Source: Bacillota bacterium
GTDB taxonomy: Bacteria > Bacillota > Clostridia > Oscillospirales > Acutalibacteraceae
NCBI GenBank assembly: GCA_023460155.1
Contig: JAEWRF010000062.1
Span: 1-7,888, forward strand
Direction: 5' to 3'
DNA length: 7,888 nucleotides
Below the pieces are notes generated by a model. That model was not told the DNA's origin. It saw only the letters and a program-made list of their open reading frames with translations, and did not search any database. This document shows, one piece after another, positions 1 to 6,608 of this stretch (the stretch's first letter is position 1; each line of letters begins with the position of its first letter). The position numbers and the translations under genes are program-made.

Positions 1-404
1 GCCTTGACGCACTGGAGCGGTACATTGCCGTGCGGCCGAAAAATGTGATTGATAAAAATGCACTGTTCATCAGCAAACAGAACAAACGGATCAGCCCAAA
101 AACCGTTCAGTATATTGTAAAAAAATATCTGGCGGAAATTGACCTGAACAAGCCCGGCTTTTCCGTACATAAGCTCAGGCACACGGCAGCGACCTTAATG
201 TACCAGCACGGCCACGTAGACATTCGCGTGCTGAAGGACATTCTGGGGCACGAAAATCTTGGAACCACCGAGATCTACACACATATTTCCAACGATCAGA
301 TGGCGGATGCCGCGCGGGCCAATCCGCTTTCCCACGTTACGCAGCGTCCGGAGCCTCCCCTTCCCAAAGTGCCGGAGAAAAAGGACAAAGAAAGAGAAAA
401 ATAA
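1..404 (+). CDS. Tyrosine recombinase/integrase, C-terminal part (5' end outside window)
   Basis: This is the catalytic C-terminal half of a tyrosine site-specific recombinase of the XerC/XerD/phage-integrase fold, which cuts and rejoins DNA through a 3'-phosphotyrosine. The frame is open from base 3 to the first base shown, so a GTG at 30 is internal and not the start. Visible motifs are HKLRH (the box II HxxR with His present), LGHENLGTT (the second His/Trp position) and IYTH (the tyrosine nucleophile). The first catalytic arginine and the N-terminal DNA-binding domain must lie upstream. After the catalytic tyrosine comes a Pro/Lys/Glu-rich tail (PEPPLPKVPEKKDKEREK), probably disordered. 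The gene converges on the DUF624 gene with only four bases between the stop codons and no obvious terminator. The HKLRHTAATLMYQHG wording resembles chromosomal Clostridia XerC-like proteins more than phage integrases, but this is from memory and exact subfamily is not decided. Confidence 0.9.
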   Translation, partial: LDALERYIAVRPKNVIDKNALFISKQNKRISPKTVQYIVKKYLAEIDLNKPGFSVHKLRHTAATLMYQHGHVDIRVLKDILGHENLGTTEIYTHISNDQMADAARANPLSHVTQRPEPPLPKVPEKKDKEREK

Positions 405-408
405 TATT

Positions 409-1188
409 TTACTGCTTTTTTTCATCGTCCGGACGAACCAGATATTTTACAATCAGCGGATATACCGTGAAGTTAATCAGGAAGAAAGAAAGTGAAAAAT
501 ACAGCAGCAAAACCAGCAGGATACCGATGATCAAGGTAAGCGGCATAATCTGCGAGCAGTAAAGGAGAAACCAGAGAAACGCCAGAATGGCGGTCAGCAG
601 GATATTCCGCCACAGCCCAGCCAGCGCAAAAATAAACGAGTTCTTATAGATTTGAAGCAGGTTCAGGTCGAACATCACGATCATTACCGGCACATAATAC
701 TGCCCGAACAGAAAAAGTACGCCGATCCCGCAGCAAACCGCCAGCGGCAGAAAGAAAATTGGGTTTTCAAAGTATCGGGTCGAGTAATACCGGATTGCCA
801 GATCCAGAAGAAAAACAACGGCATAGCAAACAACGCCGTTGACTAGAAAGGCCTTCCAGTTGTTTTTCACGCTGTCCATAAAATCGGAAAAAAGAAAAGC
901 ATGCTCTTCCCTTGCGTAGTTCCGTGTCACAAAGGTAATACCTCCGACGAACGGAGATATAAGAATCAGCGGAAGGGCGGCCAGATAGGAATTCCCGAGC
1001 AGGAGTCCCGCTCCGTAGGAAAGTGCAGCGGCCAGCACGACCGGAATGCAGAAAAGAAGATTTAGTTTGATAAGGTCCGTAAATTTTCGGCCGAAAATGG
1101 CAAAAAAGCGGACAATCGTTTTTTGGGGAGGTGCGTTTTTTTCAACGCCCGGCCCCTCTTTGTTATAATTTATACCGAACAGATTCAA
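409..1188 (-). CDS. DUF624 (YesL-like) family integral membrane protein
   Basis: A 259-residue polytopic membrane protein. Its N-terminus (MNLFGINYNKEGPGV, then KNAPP and RKFTDLIKLNLLF) matches my memory of clostridial DUF624/YesL proteins, whose biochemical function is unknown; some members sit near sugar-use genes. About six hydrophobic segments are visible, near residues 41-64, 67-88, 112-132, 145-172, 194-212 and 216-245, with a charged C-terminus (RPDDEKKQ). The start must be TTG at 1186-1188: the same frame meets the TAG stop of the upstream xerD-like gene just 12 bases earlier, with no ATG or GTG between. A run of G residues overlapping that stop codon gives a Shine-Dalgarno site about 8 bases from the TTG, which suggests translational coupling to xerD. 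No link to recombination is implied. The family call is fairly secure; the function is not known. Confidence 0.8.
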   Translation of the reverse strand: MNLFGINYNKEGPGVEKNAPPQKTIVRFFAIFGRKFTDLIKLNLLFCIPVVLAAALSYGAGLLLGNSYLAALPLILISPFVGGITFVTRNYAREEHAFLFSDFMDSVKNNWKAFLVNGVVCYAVVFLLDLAIRYYSTRYFENPIFFLPLAVCCGIGVLFLFGQYYVPVMIVMFDLNLLQIYKNSFIFALAGLWRNILLTAILAFLWFLLYCSQIMPLTLIIGILLVLLLYFSLSFFLINFTVYPLIVKYLVRPDDEKKQ

Positions 1189-1195
1189 ATCGATA

Positions 1196-1203
1196 TCCCC
1201 CTA
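1196..1203 (-). promoter_or_regulatory. Ribosome-binding site of the DUF624 gene, overlapping the xerD stop
   Basis: On the minus strand TAGGGGGA combines the xerD stop codon (TAG) with a G-rich Shine-Dalgarno sequence about eight bases before the TTG start at 1188. Ribosomes terminating on xerD would be placed directly on this site. It decides the TTG start, because the open frame cannot extend past the TAG. Confidence 0.6.
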
Positions 1204-2094
1204 ACCCAATTTGGCGCGCGGATGACATTGATTGTAGACCTCACGGAAATGGTCGTTCAGAAGATGGACATAGACCTGAGTGGAAGAAATATCGGCGTGG
1301 CCAAGCATCGCCTGGATGTCCTTCAGCTTTGCCCCGTTTTCCAGGAGATGCAGTGCAAAGGAGTGGCGGAGTGTATAAGGAGTAATTTCCTTTACGATCT
1401 TTGCCTGCTCCGCATACCCTTTAATAATCTTCCAAAACCCCTGCCGTGTCATTCGGTGACCGTTCAGATTCGTGAAAAGAGCCTGTCCCCCCGGAGCAAC
1501 CATTTGGGAACGTCCTCGGAGAATGTAATCCGAAACTGCGGAAATCGCAGTCGGATAAACGGGAATGATCCGCTCCGAGCGGCCGTTTTTACAGGAAAGC
1601 AGGCCGGCTTTCAGGTTGATATCCCCCACGTCAAGTTCGACCAGTTCCGAAACGCGGATTCCGGTTGCGTAAAGCAATTCCAGCATTGCTTTGTCGCGGC
1701 ATCCCTTCAGTCCCCGGGCGTCCGGCTGGGAAAGAAAAAGTTCAATTTCTTTCCCGTTGAGAATCTGCGGGAATTTTTTCGGCATTTTCTCCATCTTCAC
1801 CGTTCTAGCCGGATTGGAAGAGGTTTGACCGGTAAAAATCATATATTGATAAAAGCATCGCAGGGAAGCAATATTTCTGGTTATTGTCGAACCGGACCTA
1901 TTGTTCTTTTTCATTTCGGCAACATATCCGTCAATGGTGAGGGAATTGGCGGAAGCGGGATCTTCAAGCCCGTCCCTTTGCAGAAGAAAAGCCAGGAAGC
2001 AGCGAACGTCCCTGAGATAAGAATCCAACGTATTTGCAGATAAGGATTTCTGACTGACCAGATATTCGCGAAAATCCGAACAAAAGTCCTTCAT
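1201..2094 (-). CDS. xerD: XerD-like tyrosine recombinase
   Basis: A full-length 297-residue tyrosine recombinase, the usual size of XerC/XerD, which resolve chromosome dimers at dif during division. The N-terminal SAM-like core-binding domain covers about residues 1-100 (FREYLVSQKSLSANTLDSYL) and the catalytic domain about 108-290. Visible catalytic positions are R147 in ATGIRVSEL, a probable K169 in SCKNGRSER, R243 in TPYTLRHS, H266 in MLGHADIS and nucleophile Y275 in STQVYVH. The first position of the box II HxxR motif is Tyr240 where His is usual. The gene follows a SpoIIM-like gene by 24 bases; spoIIM and xerD (ripX) are also near neighbours in B. subtilis, which favours XerD over XerC. 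The start is ATG at 2094, preceded by AAAGGGG at a rather long spacing of about 11 bases. The stop is TAG, followed in the same frame by the DUF624 gene. Confidence 0.9.
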   Translation of the reverse strand: MKDFCSDFREYLVSQKSLSANTLDSYLRDVRCFLAFLLQRDGLEDPASANSLTIDGYVAEMKKNNRSGSTITRNIASLRCFYQYMIFTGQTSSNPARTVKMEKMPKKFPQILNGKEIELFLSQPDARGLKGCRDKAMLELLYATGIRVSELVELDVGDINLKAGLLSCKNGRSERIIPVYPTAISAVSDYILRGRSQMVAPGGQALFTNLNGHRMTRQGFWKIIKGYAEQAKIVKEITPYTLRHSFALHLLENGAKLKDIQAMLGHADISSTQVYVHLLNDHFREVYNQCHPRAKLG

Positions 2095-2118
2095 TTTGAA
2101 CTTTTCCCCTTTGTGTTT

Positions 2119-2769
2119 TTAAAACGAAAACAGGCCGCCGAAACTGACAGAAAGCAGCAGATCAATCAGCGCGGCAAAAAAAGCAAGGGCAAGAATTTCG
2201 CCAAATCGCAGGATATAAAGCTTCATCTGTGTCTTATCCACGGAGTTGGAGCTGCAGGAAGCGGCCGACAAGCGGTGCGAAAACCGGATGCCCTCCCGTG
2301 CTGCGAGTAAAAGGGCGAGGCAGCAGAAAAAGGCGCCCGGCAAAATAACAGCAAAATTAAATAAGATTCCCTTGATTCCATAGGCCGAATAAAGATATCC
2401 TGAGGTTAGCCCGAGCCCAAAGCCGCGGAAGACCAGGATCAGCGGAATAAAAAAAGCCCCCCACATGGAAAGCCCGCACAAAAAACAGGCAAACAAAAAA
2501 AGGAAAGAAGAAGCAAAGGAGGCTGAAAAGGTCAGCAGCACCGGTTCTGAAATTCTCGCTTTAAAATTTCCGGAAAAAAGGAAATCAAGTCGGCTGATGG
2601 CATTCATCCCTGCGCTGCGGGCGTAGAACGCTCCGCACACCATCCCGGCCAGCAGGAGCAGCGCGAGGAGCACCAACTCCCAATTTTCCCGGACGGCGTC
2701 GAGTAGGTCCAGCAAAAGAGTCCGGCCCCGGGCAGATGGAAACTTCTTTACGACCACTGTCATTCTCAT
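2119..2769 (-). CDS. spoIIM: Stage II sporulation protein M (SpoIIM)-like membrane protein
   Basis: A 216-residue multi-pass membrane protein of the SpoIIM/DUF95 family. In B. subtilis SpoIIM acts with SpoIID and SpoIIP in septal peptidoglycan remodelling during forespore engulfment. The supporting stretch is CGLSMWGAFFIPLILVFRGF followed by GLGLTSGYLYSAYG (residues 98-131); the RGF-x-LG wording and the position between hydrophobic segments are typical. Hydrophobic segments lie near residues 31-51, 79-100, 103-125, 135-157 and 186-209, and the length is as expected. The start is ATG at 2769 or the third codon ATG at 2763; GGAAGG lies 5 or 11 bases ahead of them, so the choice is uncertain. 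The next gene, xerD-like, begins 24 bases downstream, so the two are probably cotranscribed. The family has members outside sporulation, but synteny with xerD supports the sporulation call. Confidence 0.85.
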   Translation of the reverse strand: MRMTVVVKKFPSARGRTLLLDLLDAVRENWELVLLALLLLAGMVCGAFYARSAGMNAISRLDFLFSGNFKARISEPVLLTFSASFASSFLFLFACFLCGLSMWGAFFIPLILVFRGFGLGLTSGYLYSAYGIKGILFNFAVILPGAFFCCLALLLAAREGIRFSHRLSAASCSSNSVDKTQMKLYILRFGEILALAFFAALIDLLLSVSFGGLFSF

Positions 2770-2836
2770 TCATTCCTTCCGCAGGATCATCCTTCTGACA
2801 AAATGTATGAGGGACAGGGCTTAAAAATGTATCTCT

Positions 2837-2865
2837 ATACTAATCCTTTTTATTCCTTAGTGCAA
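2837..2865 (-). promoter_or_regulatory. Possible promoter for spoIIM-xerD-DUF624
   Basis: In the 149-base gap between scfB and spoIIM the minus strand has TTGCAC (2860-2865), 17 bases, then TAGTAT (2837-2842), a weak sigma-A-like match. The gap also holds an 8-base SigE -10-like box (CATACATT at 2802-2809) without a convincing -35. I see no strong rho-independent terminator for scfB here, only a short ATTGCGGCAAT dyad near 2901-2911. Separate transcription of the spoIIM block is plausible but not shown. Confidence 0.35.
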
Positions 2866-2918
2866 TCGGCAAATCTGTAAAATTTACCATTATAATTTCT
2901 ATTGCGGCAATCTTACTG

Positions 2919-4280
2919 TTATTCCGCCAGAGCTGCTTTTATCATAACGGCGCATTCGAGTCGTTTCTTTTCCAGTTCGCAGGAAATTTTATGCGGAACC
3001 GTCATGCTTCCTTCGTACTGCTGGTTGTTTGCGTTGCACCCGCCGCTGCAGTAAAATTTTGCCCAGCAGTTTTTGCATTCCGGTTTGGAATAGACGTTGG
3101 TCACCGCAAACTGATTTTTCATTTCGAGGTTCAGTGTGCCGTCGAGCACATTCCCCATCTTCCATTCCTCCTGCCCTACAAACTGATGGCAGGGGTATAT
3201 CTCTCCCTTTGGAGTGACAGCTACATATTCGTTCCCGCAGCTGCAGCCCCGCAGACGCTTGATCGCACAGGGACCCTGATTCAGGTCAATCATAAAATGA
3301 AAGAAATCAAACGGCCTTCCAGCCTTCGTCTCCTCTATGATCAGATCGGAAAGTCTGTCATATTCGCTGAAAATCGCCGGCAAGTCTTCTTCCTTTACAG
3401 AGTAATCCAGACGTTCCTCCGAGACAACCGGCTCCACCGAAATTTCCCGGAAGCCAAGGTCGAGCATATGCCGGATGTCGTTTGTAAAATCAAGGTTGAA
3501 TTTGGTGAAGGTTCCGCGTACATAGTAATCTTTATCTTTCCCGCGCCGGGCTACAAGCTTCTGGAACAGCGGAAGAACCCGATCGTAGCATCCGCTGCCG
3601 TCCACACGGAACCGAAGTTTGTCGTGGGTGCTCTTACGGCCGTCGAAGGAAAGAATGCAGTTTGACATTTCCCGGTTGATAAAGTCGATTTTATCGTCAT
3701 CCAGAAGAAGACCATTTGTCGTAATTGTAAAGCGGAAGTTCTTTCCATGCTCTTTTTCAAGGCTCCTGGCATACTCCACCGTCTGCTTCACAACGCCGAA
3801 GTTCATCAGAGGCTCACCGCCGAAAAAGTCCACCTCAAGATTGCGTCTTCCTGCAGATTTTTCAATCAGGAAATCGATTGCGCTTTTTGCCACTTCGAAC
3901 GGCATCAGCATTCGTTCCCCGCCGAAGTCTCCCTGTGCGGCAAAGCAGTAGGCACAGCGAAGGTTGCAGTCATGTGCGATATTCAGACACATGGATTTGA
4001 TCGGAGCGCTTTTCAGCACAGAGGCAAATTTCTCATACTCGTCGGAGGAAAAAAGCTGCCCTTTCTGATACAGGGTCTGAAGTTCCTCATAAGCTTCACG
4101 GAGGGTGTTTTCATCGAAACGCTGTTTTAAGGCCGTCATCATTTCCTGCGGTGGCTTCTCCGGAACGCAGTCCTTCAGATAATCGAGCATGGCAAAGGGA
4201 GCGTCGTCAAAGACGTGCACCGCGCCGCTGTTCGTATCCATAACGATGTTGTAGCCGTTTAAGGTATATCCGTGAATCAT
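2919..4280 (-). CDS. scfB: SCIFF peptide radical SAM maturase (thioether-forming)
   Basis: A 453-residue radical S-adenosylmethionine enzyme that installs a Cys-to-Thr thioether cross-link in the SCIFF precursor encoded just upstream. Residues 1-90 match the place of the RiPP-recognition (PqqD-like) domain seen in this family. The radical SAM cluster motif is C105-x3-C109-x2-C112 (HDCNLRCAYCFA), followed by GGEP at 154-157, which helps bind SAM. The C-terminal SPASM region, which carries auxiliary iron-sulfur clusters, includes C338, C346, C348, G359, C364, C402, C405, C411, C415 and C434, so all expected ligands seem present. The start is ATG at 4280, eight bases after GGAG. The gene is 73 bases downstream of scfA, with a hairpin in between. 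The match to the SCIFF maturase family (TIGR03974) is strong from both protein features and the neighbouring peptide. Confidence 0.95.
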   Translation of the reverse strand: MIHGYTLNGYNIVMDTNSGAVHVFDDAPFAMLDYLKDCVPEKPPQEMMTALKQRFDENTLREAYEELQTLYQKGQLFSSDEYEKFASVLKSAPIKSMCLNIAHDCNLRCAYCFAAQGDFGGERMLMPFEVAKSAIDFLIEKSAGRRNLEVDFFGGEPLMNFGVVKQTVEYARSLEKEHGKNFRFTITTNGLLLDDDKIDFINREMSNCILSFDGRKSTHDKLRFRVDGSGCYDRVLPLFQKLVARRGKDKDYYVRGTFTKFNLDFTNDIRHMLDLGFREISVEPVVSEERLDYSVKEEDLPAIFSEYDRLSDLIIEETKAGRPFDFFHFMIDLNQGPCAIKRLRGCSCGNEYVAVTPKGEIYPCHQFVGQEEWKMGNVLDGTLNLEMKNQFAVTNVYSKPECKNCWAKFYCSGGCNANNQQYEGSMTVPHKISCELEKKRLECAVMIKAALAE

Positions 4281-4307
4281 ATGTTTTTCTCCATCCGCAC
4301 AAAATTT

Positions 4308-4330
4308 AAGGGACAGCTCATCTGTCCCTT
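4308..4330 (-). terminator. Hairpin between scfA and scfB, probable attenuator or processing site
   Basis: A perfect 9-bp inverted repeat (AAGGGACAG, 5-base loop, CTGTCCCTT) lies in the gap between scfA and scfB. Read on the minus strand it is followed by AAATTTTG, a short and broken T run, so termination is likely to be partial. A leaky stem-loop here would give many precursor transcripts per maturase transcript, as is usual for peptide-enzyme pairs. It could instead protect the 3' end of scfA mRNA after processing. Confidence 0.65.
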
Positions 4331-4353
4331 CGAAAAAATATGTTTTTTAAAAC

Positions 4354-4500
4354 TTACCTGTCAGCGTTTTCACATTTCTGGTTGGAAACCGTGCAGGAAG
4401 TTTTGCATGCCGACTGGCAGGAAGCCTGGCATTCGCCGCAGCCGCCTTTAGCAGCGCTTTCTTTCAGATTCGCCGCATTCAATGTTTTAATCTGCTTCAC
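4354..4500 (-). CDS. scfA: SCIFF ribosomal peptide precursor (six cysteines in forty-five residues)
   Basis: A short 48-codon gene with a GTG start. The product begins MKQIKTLNAANLKESAA and continues into GGCGECQASCQSACKTSC, then TVSNQKCENADR. This is nearly the textbook SCIFF sequence: six cysteines at 21, 24, 28, 32, 36 and 43 with the conserved CGECQ-SCQSACKTSCT core. In characterised homologues (C. thermocellum CteA, from memory) the maturase links Cys32 to Thr37; both are present here at the same numbers. The start is fixed by GGAGG eight bases before GTG at 4498-4500 and by the conserved N-terminus. A strong promoter lies just upstream, and the maturase gene scfB lies 73 bases downstream past a hairpin. 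The biological role of mature SCIFF peptides is not established. There is no GG protease-type leader motif followed by a transporter gene in the window. Confidence 0.96.
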   Translation of the reverse strand: MKQIKTLNAANLKESAAKGGCGECQASCQSACKTSCTVSNQKCENADR

Positions 4501-4538
4501 TTTGAGCGCCTCCGTTTCAATAAAATAATAGCAAGAAT

Positions 4539-4567
4539 ATTATAGCAACATCGGGAGAAATAGTCAA
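4539..4567 (-). promoter_or_regulatory. Strong sigma-A-type promoter of scfA
   Basis: The minus strand has TTGACT (4562-4567), a 17-bp spacer and a perfect TATAAT (4539-4544). Transcription should start near 4532, giving a leader of about 30 bases before the GTG of scfA. The -35 begins two bases after the stop codon of the TIGR04086 gene, so the peptide-maturase unit has its own promoter even if yajC transcripts also read through. Confidence 0.85.
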
Positions 4568-4569
4568 AA

Positions 4570-4995
4570 TTATTTTTTGCGGTTTTTGTTAACGGCTAAT
4601 AGTCCGCCGAGAGAACCGGCGATTACCATCGAAATCATTTTGGTTGCGGAGGACGGAGAAATCGCTTCATTCGCCGCGGTCAGTCCGCAGAGAAGGAAGA
4701 GCAGAAACAGCAGAAACGCGGAAACGGCTCCATAGGCAAGCCCGTGCCTGCGCGAAATCTTCGCGGCCAAAAAACCGGAGAAAAAAGAACTGAGCACAGA
4801 AACTCCGATGATAAAGGGAGAGAGGAACCCCTGCGGGATGTTTTCTGAAGAAACAAAAGCCAAAGAAAACACACCCAACAAAACGGCACAGACCGCCGCC
4901 CCGCCCACTGTGCCGAAAACCACCGCACGCAGTGCCTGTATGACCGGTTTTCTCCCGGAAAGTCCCGAACCCCCAAGTGCCTTTGAATGGTTCAC
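4570..4995 (-). CDS. TIGR04086 (YrzE-like) family small membrane protein
   Basis: A 141-residue protein with four hydrophobic segments, near residues 22-46, 57-79, 86-106 and 118-135, and a basic C-terminus (NKNRKK). Length, topology and position directly after yajC fit the TIGR04086/YrzE family of unknown function, found next to yajC in Bacilli and Clostridia. A Gly-rich first segment (FGTVGGAAVCAVLLG) and AKISRRHGLAYGAVSA after the second segment are consistent with this family. The start is GTG at 4995, with AGGGGG eight bases ahead. That ribosome-binding site forms one arm of an inverted repeat reaching back toward yajC, which could control translation. The call relies on context and topology more than on a diagnostic motif. 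Confidence 0.75.
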   Translation of the reverse strand: MNHSKALGGSGLSGRKPVIQALRAVVFGTVGGAAVCAVLLGVFSLAFVSSENIPQGFLSPFIIGVSVLSSFFSGFLAAKISRRHGLAYGAVSAFLLFLLFLLCGLTAANEAISPSSATKMISMVIAGSLGGLLAVNKNRKK

Positions 4996-5003
4996 AGAAA
5001 CCG

Positions 5004-5053
5004 CCCCCTCTAAATCCTGACTGCGCTACTATAGTATTCGAGTTGAGAGGGGG
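5004..5053 (-). repeat. Inverted repeat covering the ribosome-binding site of the TIGR04086 gene
   Basis: In the gap between yajC and the TIGR04086 gene, CCCCCTCT (minus strand, 5046-5053) is exactly complementary to AGAGGGGG (minus strand, 5004-5011), with 34 bases between. The second arm contains the Shine-Dalgarno sequence of the GTG start at 4995. If the 8-bp, mostly GC stem forms in RNA, the start would be hidden. The loop contains the palindrome TACTATAGTA (5027-5036), which could stack as an internal element. There is no T run, so it is not a terminator. Confidence 0.5.
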
Positions 5054-5068
5054 TTATTCCATCGGTGC

Positions 5069-5395
5069 TTACTTTTCCTCATCCTCGTGGATGGTGATCA
5101 CGCTGCCGACAGCCCATTTTTTAAGTTTCAGCTTAGAACGGTCCGTGCCGGTTTCAATGATCAGACTGTCTTCGTCTTCCTTAAGGCCGACCACACGGCC
5201 GACTACTCCGCCGATGGTGACAATCTCATCGCCGATCTGAACGCTGCTGCGCATTTTTTCCTCTTTTTTCTTTTTCTTCTGCTGCGGACGCATCAGAAGA
5301 AAATAGAAAATTCCGATGACAACCACCATATACAAAACTGTAATCCAAAGGCTTTGCCCTGAGGAAGAAGAACTTGCTGCAAGAAAGTAATTCAT
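5069..5395 (-). CDS. yajC: Preprotein translocase subunit YajC
   Basis: A 108-residue single-pass membrane protein of the YajC family, an accessory partner of SecDF in the Sec translocon. It has a short N-terminus, one membrane segment near residues 17-35 (WITVLYMVVVIGIFYFLLM) and then the family signature RPQQKKKKK. A small cytoplasmic domain follows with IGDEIVTIGGVVGRV (54-68) and ends in an acidic tail (EDEEK). I chose ATG at 5395: it gives the normal YajC N-terminus and follows a clear GGAGGTG at 5406-5412. An open frame continues upstream to 5455 but runs through that ribosome-binding site and the promoter. The gene lies after tgt, the common arrangement in Bacillota. Confidence 0.93.
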   Translation of the reverse strand: MNYFLAASSSSSGQSLWITVLYMVVVIGIFYFLLMRPQQKKKKKEEKMRSSVQIGDEIVTIGGVVGRVVGLKEDEDSLIIETGTDRSKLKLKKWAVGSVITIHEDEEK

Positions 5396-5405
5396 GAATG
5401 AACAA

Positions 5406-5413
5406 CACCTCCA
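5406..5413 (-). promoter_or_regulatory. Ribosome-binding site fixing the yajC start
   Basis: TGGAGGTG on the minus strand is near-perfectly complementary to the 16S rRNA 3' end. It lies ten bases before ATG at 5395, which rules out the longer in-frame start at 5455. Confidence 0.8.
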
Positions 5414-5426
5414 TAATAATGTAATG

Positions 5427-5455
5427 ATTATAACAGTTATCCGCCCGGCATGCAA
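5427..5455 (-). promoter_or_regulatory. Sigma-A-type promoter of yajC
   Basis: In the tgt-yajC gap the minus strand has TTGCAT (5450-5455), a 17-bp spacer and a perfect TATAAT (5427-5432). The -35 is a weak match but the -10 is exact. This would let yajC and the TIGR04086 gene be expressed apart from queA-tgt. Confidence 0.65.
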
Positions 5456-5462
5456 GGTTTTC

Positions 5463-6608
<1,146 letters not shown>

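Noticed and set aside
426..435. CGTCCGGACG palindrome near the convergent gene ends
   Set aside because: It is inside the DUF624 coding sequence (RPDDE), has no loop and no T run on the correct side, so it is not a convincing terminator.
1123..2043. 306-codon open frame on the plus strand
   Set aside because: It lies entirely opposite the XerD-like gene and the start of the DUF624 gene, which have clear family motifs; its translation shows no recognisable domain and it has no good ribosome-binding site.
2802..2809. SigE -10-like CATACATT as a stand-alone promoter feature
   Set aside because: The only -35-like sequence (GATACATT at 2826-2833) is about 16 bases away, too far for the usual SigE spacing, so it is mentioned only as a possibility.
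2991..3665. 224-codon open frame on the plus strand
   Set aside because: It is antisense to scfB, whose cluster-binding cysteines lie on the other strand; it resembles no family I know.
4526..4548. Shared ATAGCAA/TGTTGCTAT strings at the scfA promoter and at the queA dyad
   Set aside because: The match is short and is largely made of promoter hexamer sequence; without a second symmetric arm at scfA it is likely chance.
5027..5036. TACTATAGTA as a promoter -10 for the TIGR04086 gene
   Set aside because: The -35 position 17 bases upstream has no resemblance to TTGACA, so the palindrome is noted only as part of the inverted-repeat structure.
5396..5455. Upstream extension of yajC
   Set aside because: The added stretch would run across the GGAGGTG ribosome-binding site and the TATAAT box, and yields an N-terminus unlike YajC.
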